Source of the DNA: Bacteroidia bacterium
GTDB taxonomy: Bacteria > Bacteroidota > Bacteroidia > NS11-12g > UBA955
Reading direction: 5' to 3'
DNA length: 10,470 nt
Assembly (NCBI GenBank): GCA_020848595.1
Contig: JADLHV010000170.1
Coordinates: 1-10,470, forward strand
Of this stretch, positions 5,763 through 10,470 are shown piece after piece. The notes under the pieces were generated by a model. That model saw nothing but the letters and a program-made list of their open reading frames with translations. It ran no database searches and had not been told where the DNA came from. Numbering within the stretch: position 1 is the stretch's first letter; the number at the start of each line of letters is the position of its first letter. Position numbers and translations under genes: made by a program.

Positions 5763-6980
5763 ATGTCGGCTATTAATTACCAGACGCTAAAAGAACAGAA
5801 CCAAGGAAAAGACAGATACACGCAACCTGATTTCTATCAGATTGACGATTTACTTACAGAAGAACATATATTAATACGCAATTCTGTACGTGATTGGGTT
5901 AAGCGAGAATTATCGCCAATTATTGAAGAATGTGCTCAAAAAGCAGAATTTCCACATCATATTATTAGAGGTTTAGGTGAAATCGGTGCATTTGGTCCTC
6001 AATTGCCGGCTGAATACGGCTGTGGAGGCATGGATTACATTACTTATGGATTGATTATGCAAGAATTAGAAAGATGTGATAGTGGTATACGTTCTACTGC
6101 TTCAGTGCAAGGCTCTCTTGTGATGTATCCAATTTATAAATTTGGAAGTGAAGAACAAAAACATAAATATTTACCGAAGTTAGCAAAAGGCGAATTAATG
6201 GGTTGTTTTGGATTAACCGAACCTGATCATGGATCGAATCCTGGTGGCATGGTTACCAATTTTAAAGACATGGGCGATCATTATTTACTTAATGGCGCAA
6301 AAATGTGGATCTCTAATGCTCCTTTTGCAGATATCGCTGTGGTTTGGGCTAAAAATGAAGAAGGTAAAGTAAAAGGATTGATAGTTGAAAGAGGTTACGA
6401 AGGCTTTACTACTCCCGAAACGCACAATAAATGGAGTTTAAGAGCTAGTGCTACTGGAGAATTAGTTTTTGATAATGTTAAAGTTCCTAAAGAAAACTTA
6501 TTACCTGGCGTAGAGGGATTAAAAGGTCCATTGACTTGTTTAAACTCAGCACGATATGGTATTAGCTGGGGAGCTGTTGGTGCCGCTATGGATTGTTATG
6601 ATTCTTCAGTCAGATATTCAAAACAAAGAGTGCAATTTGGTAAACCTATTGGCGGATTTCAATTGCAACAAAAGAAATTGTCTGAAATGCTTACCGAAAT
6701 TACCAAAGCTCAATTAGTTTGTTGGCGCCTTGGCAATTTAATGAATGATGGTAAAGCCACTCCAGCTCAAATTAGTTTAGCCAAGAGAAACAATGTAGAA
6801 ATTGCTATAGAAATAGCAAGAGAAGCTCGTCAAATACACGGTGCAATGGGAATTACTGGCGAATATCCAATCATGAGACATAGTATGAACCTCGAAAGTG
6901 TTATAACTTACGAAGGCACTCATGATGTGCATTTGCTTATTTTAGGTATGGAAATAACGGGCGAAAACGCATTTGTATAG
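5763..6980 (+). CDS. gcdH: Glutaryl-CoA dehydrogenase-like acyl-CoA dehydrogenase
   Basis: 405-residue FAD flavoenzyme of the acyl-CoA dehydrogenase family, cytosolic. Many stretches resemble mitochondrial glutaryl-CoA dehydrogenase: ELERCDSGIRSTASVQGSLV (101-120, Arg110 at the position of the substrate carboxylate-binding Arg), KYLPKLAKGELMGCFGLTEPDHGSNP (135-160), SLRASATG (225-232), QRVQFGKPI (288-296), LTEITKAQL (310-318), RHSMNLESVITYEGTHD (372-388) with the catalytic base Glu384. The known enzyme oxidises and decarboxylates glutaryl-CoA to crotonyl-CoA in lysine/tryptophan breakdown, passing electrons to ETF. Substrate here is inferred from these residues. The ATG at 5763 is preferred to the TTG at 5742, which lies inside a promoter-like box. 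It is first in a block of four genes; the next gene overlaps it by 8 nt. Nothing else of the glutaryl-CoA pathway is nearby. Confidence 0.87.
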   Translation: MSAINYQTLKEQNQGKDRYTQPDFYQIDDLLTEEHILIRNSVRDWVKRELSPIIEECAQKAEFPHHIIRGLGEIGAFGPQLPAEYGCGGMDYITYGLIMQELERCDSGIRSTASVQGSLVMYPIYKFGSEEQKHKYLPKLAKGELMGCFGLTEPDHGSNPGGMVTNFKDMGDHYLLNGAKMWISNAPFADIAVVWAKNEEGKVKGLIVERGYEGFTTPETHNKWSLRASATGELVFDNVKVPKENLLPGVEGLKGPLTCLNSARYGISWGAVGAAMDCYDSSVRYSKQRVQFGKPIGGFQLQQKKLSEMLTEITKAQLVCWRLGNLMNDGKATPAQISLAKRNNVEIAIEIAREARQIHGAMGITGEYPIMRHSMNLESVITYEGTHDVHLLILGMEITGENAFV

Positions 6981-8079
6981 TCGAATACTTCATATCCTGA
7001 TTCTATTACTAATGCCTGTGGTCGCGCAGGCTGGTAAAATCTATACGGAAGTTCCAGTTTTAACACATTTGCCACTCGGTGAGCAAGAAGATACATTTGG
7101 ATTTAATCTCGTAGAACATTTACCAAAATTAGTTTACAAATCTATATTAGATGGTAGGATTATTTTATGGGATTCGCCAAAGAAGAATATTGCCATATCG
7201 CCAGAAGCGCTTAAAAATATCGAATCCAATAACCAAGTTTCATTTGCTTCAACGCAAAATTTATTTTTAAATGAGCTTTGGACAAGCAGCCGTAGAAAGA
7301 CCGAATTTGTCATAATAGGCATTTCGTTTCTTTCTGAATCAAGTAAGGGGAAGATTTCGTTTGGTTATATCGATTTAAAAGAAGCATTACCCGTTTTAGG
7401 TCGAGAGTTTATTCCATGCAATGTCAATGGACCTGCTCAACTTACTTATATCAATGCACTTTTTAGTCGACGTTATTATTTCAATGTTTTACAATTTGGG
7501 AATAAAGATTTCTCTGTCAATCCAAGTGCATCCTTTTCAATTAAAAAAGATGCCTTTTACTCTAAGAAAAAGGTTCAGGGGCTCTATATTATTCCACAAA
7601 CCAAGCTGGTAACCTATGTTATAGAAAAGAATTTGGCAGAAATCAATGACCCAGGAACAGATTGCATGCACTCTATTGAAAAATACTTAAATGACAATAA
7701 AGAAGTCTTATTTAATTTAGGGGGAGACAAGTATTTTGATTACAAAAAACCCGTTACACAAGTAACCGTAACGCGGATTGAAATCACCGAAATTTGGGAG
7801 AAAAAAGGGTCCTTAATCGTTTATCGTCCATTTCAAATAAGGATATTTGCCAACAACAGACCACTAAATACTATAACATTTGAAGAATTGGCCAAATGGC
7901 AAATATTGATCAATTTTAAAACAATGGAAGACATATTGCAAGAAAAAAGTTTTCAATACAGTTTATATAAAATTAATAAAGACTTAATAGCATATACAGA
8001 ATCGAGCTTATATTTGAAAGCTCTAAAAGAGTATAAATGGACCCAAGTAAGTAACTACGTAAAATATTCAAGAAACTAA
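6973..8079 (+). CDS. Secreted protein of unknown function
   Basis: I do not recognise this family. The 368-residue protein starts with a clean Sec signal: MYSRILHILILLLMPVVAQA (1-20), ending in an AQA cleavage site, so the mature protein is periplasmic or surface-bound. The only start that keeps the signal is TTG at 6973; it overlaps the dehydrogenase stop by 8 nt, and the first in-frame ATG (7012) would cut the signal in half. The mature part is mixed alpha/beta, rich in Lys, Phe and Tyr, with no membrane helix and no obvious catalytic motif. The segment TVTRIEITEIWEKKGSLIVYRPFQIRIFANN (about 265-295) faintly recalls GldN-type gliding proteins, but not enough to call. The next gene begins 2 bp after its stop. 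It could be an envelope or gliding-related accessory protein; this is only inference from export and context. Confidence 0.75.
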   Translation: MYSRILHILILLLMPVVAQAGKIYTEVPVLTHLPLGEQEDTFGFNLVEHLPKLVYKSILDGRIILWDSPKKNIAISPEALKNIESNNQVSFASTQNLFLNELWTSSRRKTEFVIIGISFLSESSKGKISFGYIDLKEALPVLGREFIPCNVNGPAQLTYINALFSRRYYFNVLQFGNKDFSVNPSASFSIKKDAFYSKKKVQGLYIIPQTKLVTYVIEKNLAEINDPGTDCMHSIEKYLNDNKEVLFNLGGDKYFDYKKPVTQVTVTRIEITEIWEKKGSLIVYRPFQIRIFANNRPLNTITFEELAKWQILINFKTMEDILQEKSFQYSLYKINKDLIAYTESSLYLKALKEYKWTQVSNYVKYSRN

Positions 8080-8081
8080 GA

Positions 8082-9482
8082 ATGTACACAATTAAATTCG
8101 GAACAGACGGATGGCGCGAAATTATCGCCGACAACTACACAGTAGAAAACGTTCAAAGAGTAGCACATGCAACAGCTCTTTGGTTAAAGGCAAACACAGA
8201 CAATAGAAGTTGTACTGTAGGTTATGACTGTCGATTTGGTGGTCAATTATTTGCAGAAAACACCGCTAGAGTTTTAGCTTCACATGGTATTAAAGTATTT
8301 TTAAGCGAAGGATTTTGTAGTACACCTATGATTTCACTAGCTAATACAAAATTGAATACCTATGCAGGAATCATTATTACAGCATCTCACAATCCACCAT
8401 CGTATAATGGCTTTAAAATAAAGGCTCATTATGGGGGTCCTGTTATTCCAGCGGAAATAGATAAAGTTGAAAAACTGATTAATTATTCAGATAGACCAGA
8501 GTTAGATTCTTTAGAGAATTTCATTTCATCTGGTAAAATCGAATATGCTGATTTCGAAGAGATTTATATGCAACATATAGATCAAAAATTTGATGTGCCT
8601 AAATTGAAATCATACGCAAGTCAATTTGCTTACGATGCTATGTATGGAGCTGGTCAAAATGTTATTAGAAGACTATTGCCAGAAGCGACATTAATGCATT
8701 GTGAATACAATCCTGGATTTAATGGAACTGCGCCTGAGCCTATTTTGAAAAACTTAATGGAATTTTCGAGTTTATTATCGAAGACTCCACAATTAGCCTG
8801 CGGATTAGCAACCGATGGGGATGCCGACAGAATTGGTTTCTTTGATAGCACCGGTAGATTCGTTGATTCTCACCATTTAATATTGCTATTAATGCAGTAT
8901 TTACATAATGACAAAGGATTGAATGGTAAGATTGTAAAAAGTTTTTCAGTATCATCTAAAATTGATAAACTCGCCAAAATCTTAAATCTGGAAACAATTA
9001 CAACTAAGATTGGATTTAAATACATCTGCGAATACATGATTAATGATGACGTTTTAATTGGAGCAGAAGAGAGTGGAGGCATTGCAGTTAAAGGTCATAT
9101 TCCGGAGCGCGACGGTATTTGGATGGGATTATTGATTTTAGAATATATGGCTAAATCAGGTAAAACTATCGAACAATTGATTGACGATACCTACGCCTTA
9201 ATTGGTGCATTTGCAGTAGAAAGATACGATATGCATTTAGAAGAATCTAAGAAGCAATCTATAATTCAAGCATGTAAATTAGGTGAATACAAAAGTTTTG
9301 GCACTTATCAAGTAGAGAAAGTTGAAGATATGGACGGTTATAAATTCCATTTAGGTAACGAAGAATGGGTTATGATTCGTCCGAGTGGCACTGAGCCTGT
9401 ATTGAGAGTTTATGCAGAAAGCTCTAATTCAGAGTCGGCCTACAAGATATTGGATGCCTGCAAAGACACCATACTTGGTTAA
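8082..9482 (+). CDS. Phosphoglucomutase/phosphomannomutase family protein
   Basis: 466-residue cytosolic alpha-D-phosphohexomutase, which interconverts sugar 1- and 6-phosphates through a phosphoserine. All four domain signatures are present and in order: KFGTDGWR (5-12); the active-site loop ITASHNPPSYNGFKIK (99-114) with the phosphorylated Ser102; the metal loop ATDGDADRIGFFD (243-255) with Asp245, 247 and 249; the sugar-binding GAEESGGIAVKGHIPERDGI (327-346); and the phosphate-binding RPSGTEPVLRVY (433-444). Length is normal for bacterial PGM/PMM. Whether glucose-, mannose- or glucosamine-phosphate is preferred cannot be told from these motifs. ATG at 8082 lies 2 bp after the preceding stop, and its own stop overlaps the next start (TAATG). 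Products would feed nucleotide-sugar, glycogen or surface-polysaccharide synthesis, in keeping with the exported neighbours. Confidence 0.93.
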   Translation: MYTIKFGTDGWREIIADNYTVENVQRVAHATALWLKANTDNRSCTVGYDCRFGGQLFAENTARVLASHGIKVFLSEGFCSTPMISLANTKLNTYAGIIITASHNPPSYNGFKIKAHYGGPVIPAEIDKVEKLINYSDRPELDSLENFISSGKIEYADFEEIYMQHIDQKFDVPKLKSYASQFAYDAMYGAGQNVIRRLLPEATLMHCEYNPGFNGTAPEPILKNLMEFSSLLSKTPQLACGLATDGDADRIGFFDSTGRFVDSHHLILLLMQYLHNDKGLNGKIVKSFSVSSKIDKLAKILNLETITTKIGFKYICEYMINDDVLIGAEESGGIAVKGHIPERDGIWMGLLILEYMAKSGKTIEQLIDDTYALIGAFAVERYDMHLEESKKQSIIQACKLGEYKSFGTYQVEKVEDMDGYKFHLGNEEWVMIRPSGTEPVLRVYAESSNSESAYKILDACKDTILG

Positions 9483-10399
9483 TGAAACATTGGATAATCT
9501 TAATATGTTTATCCATTCACTTTTTTGAAGTGCGTGCACATTTAGCACCGCAACACCTATATTTTACTCAAGCAGACACCTCTATAAATTCTCCTAAACG
9601 TCAAAAAATATGTTTATGGACAGGATTAAGTGGAACAGTTTTAACTCATGCTGGACTCTATCAGCTATGGTATAAAGGATATTCATCTAGTAGATTTCAC
9701 TTTTTTAATGACAACCATGAGTGGTTACAAATGGATAAATTTGGACATGCATTCAGTTCCTATTATTTAGGATTAGTAGGCATAGAAGCCGCAAAATGGG
9801 CTGGAGTAGAAGAAAATAAACGTTGGAAATGGGCTTTATTTGGTAGTATTTTTCAAAATCCGATTGAGATTTGGGATGGATTATCGAGTGCTTGGGGAGC
9901 AAGTGCCGGCGATTTAGTAGCCAATACAGCAGGTACTTTGATGAGTGCTGGACAAGAATATCTGTGGCATGAGCAAAAAATTAAATTAAAATATTCATAT
10001 ACCACTTCAAGTTACGCCTCGATTCGTCCCAATACTTTAGGTTCAAATTTATCTGAACGTCTATTAAAAGACTATAATGCTCAAACATATTGGGCATGTT
10101 ATTCACCACTTAACAAAGGTTCCTTTAGAGGATTAGGATTGGCATTAGGATATGGAGCAAATGGCATGGTTGGAGGAGAAGATAATATATGGTTAGATCA
10201 AAACAAACAGATCCAAGACCGTAGTGATATCAGTAGGTATCGGCAATATTATTTGGCTTTAGATTTTGATTTAACGAAGATAAAAACCAAAAACAAAACA
10301 CTAAAGACAGTATTTTTCTTATTAAATTGTATCAAACTACCAACACCAGCCATAGAATTTAGTCAAGGAAATTTCAAAGGGTATTGGTTAAAATTTTAA
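9482..10399 (+). CDS. DUF2279 (YfiM-like) envelope protein
   Basis: 305 residues. Residues 1-19 look like a Sec signal (MKHWIILICLSIHFFEVRA). The middle part fits DUF2279, a family of predicted periplasmic or membrane proteins of unknown role: FHFFNDNHEWLQMDKFGHAFSSYYLG (72-97) with the conserved MDK-x-GHA, then KWALFGSIFQNPIEIWDGLSSAWGASAGDLVANTAG (116-151) with E-I-x-D-G and W-G-x-S-x-G-D-x-x-A-N. The last ~130 residues (about 170-305) are Tyr- and Gly-rich beta-type sequence without a family I know, possibly a small outer-membrane or surface domain; it makes the protein longer than simple YfiM proteins. The ATG shares its first base with the stop of the mutase gene (TAATG), a sign of translational coupling. 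The Asp, His and Glu residues suggest a metal or catalytic site, but no reaction is known. Confidence 0.8.
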   Translation: MKHWIILICLSIHFFEVRAHLAPQHLYFTQADTSINSPKRQKICLWTGLSGTVLTHAGLYQLWYKGYSSSRFHFFNDNHEWLQMDKFGHAFSSYYLGLVGIEAAKWAGVEENKRWKWALFGSIFQNPIEIWDGLSSAWGASAGDLVANTAGTLMSAGQEYLWHEQKIKLKYSYTTSSYASIRPNTLGSNLSERLLKDYNAQTYWACYSPLNKGSFRGLGLALGYGANGMVGGEDNIWLDQNKQIQDRSDISRYRQYYLALDFDLTKIKTKNKTLKTVFFLLNCIKLPTPAIEFSQGNFKGYWLKF

Positions 10400-10470
10400 A
10401 TAAATCCGCGAACAAGAGTGCAATAAAGGTAAGAGATTGATTGAATTTAAACTATCGTATAACTAATATA
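10400..10470. other. Short terminal non-coding stretch
   Basis: The last 71 bp hold no start, hairpin with T run or promoter box that I can support. The end of the four-gene block is thus not marked by an intrinsic terminator within the window. Confidence 0.5.

Noticed and set aside
7421..7612. Short alternative-frame open frame within the unknown secreted protein
   Set aside because: The longer frame has a signal peptide and tight junctions to both neighbours; the short frame has no independent support.
6973..8079. Calling the secreted protein GldN
   Set aside because: Only a faint likeness in one stretch; the characteristic GldN N-terminal motifs are not visible, and no gldK/L/M genes are nearby.
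8654..9082. Several minus-strand open frames inside the mutase gene
   Set aside because: They lie opposite a confident PGM/PMM gene with all motifs intact; chance frames.

Overview
The window is AT-rich DNA that looks like a chromosomal segment of a Bacteroidota member. Three things support this: a C-terminal CHU_C / gliding-motility-type sorting domain (type IX secretion, type B) on the first protein, several promoter-like boxes of the form TAnnTTTG (the Bacteroidota -7 element) close to starts, and near absence of Shine-Dalgarno sequences. It holds eleven protein genes. I found no RNA gene, CRISPR array, transposase or long repeat. Order, family or species cannot be fixed from the window alone.

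Layout. (1) 2-1147 (+): 3' part of a large secreted PKD-repeat protein, cut by the left window edge. (2) 1219-2443 (+): a two-gene unit, a DUF1003 inner-membrane protein and an NADPH-dependent F420-reductase-like Rossmann protein, 1 bp apart. A stem-loop at 2456-2484 lies between this unit and a converging alpha/beta hydrolase gene (2492-3337, -). (3) 3476-5290 (-): three consecutive envelope genes: a small membrane-anchored Cys-rich protein, an exported likely beta-barrel protein whose mature N-terminus would begin with CDICGC, and a His/Asp-rich lipoprotein. They end at a strong intrinsic terminator. All three carry possible metal ligands in their exported parts, so I read them as a candidate metal-handling module; this is the most interesting part of the window. 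(4) folB (dihydroneopterin aldolase, -) lies upstream of that module and is divergent from the next block. The 63-bp folB/gcdH spacer contains a 26-bp near-perfect palindrome. (5) 5763-10399 (+): four tightly packed genes: a glutaryl-CoA dehydrogenase-like enzyme, an unrecognised secreted protein, a phosphoglucomutase/phosphomannomutase, and a DUF2279 (YfiM-like) envelope protein. Junctions are an 8-nt overlap, a 2-bp gap and a 1-nt TAATG overlap, so they are probably co-transcribed.

How the genes may work together. The last block mixes acyl-CoA oxidation, sugar-phosphate isomerisation (precursors for envelope polysaccharide) and two exported proteins of unknown role; tight packing suggests shared expression, not a proven shared pathway. 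The Cys/His module could capture or buffer a metal such as copper, zinc or nickel at the cell surface, but the sequence does not say which. The remaining genes look like ordinary household genes.
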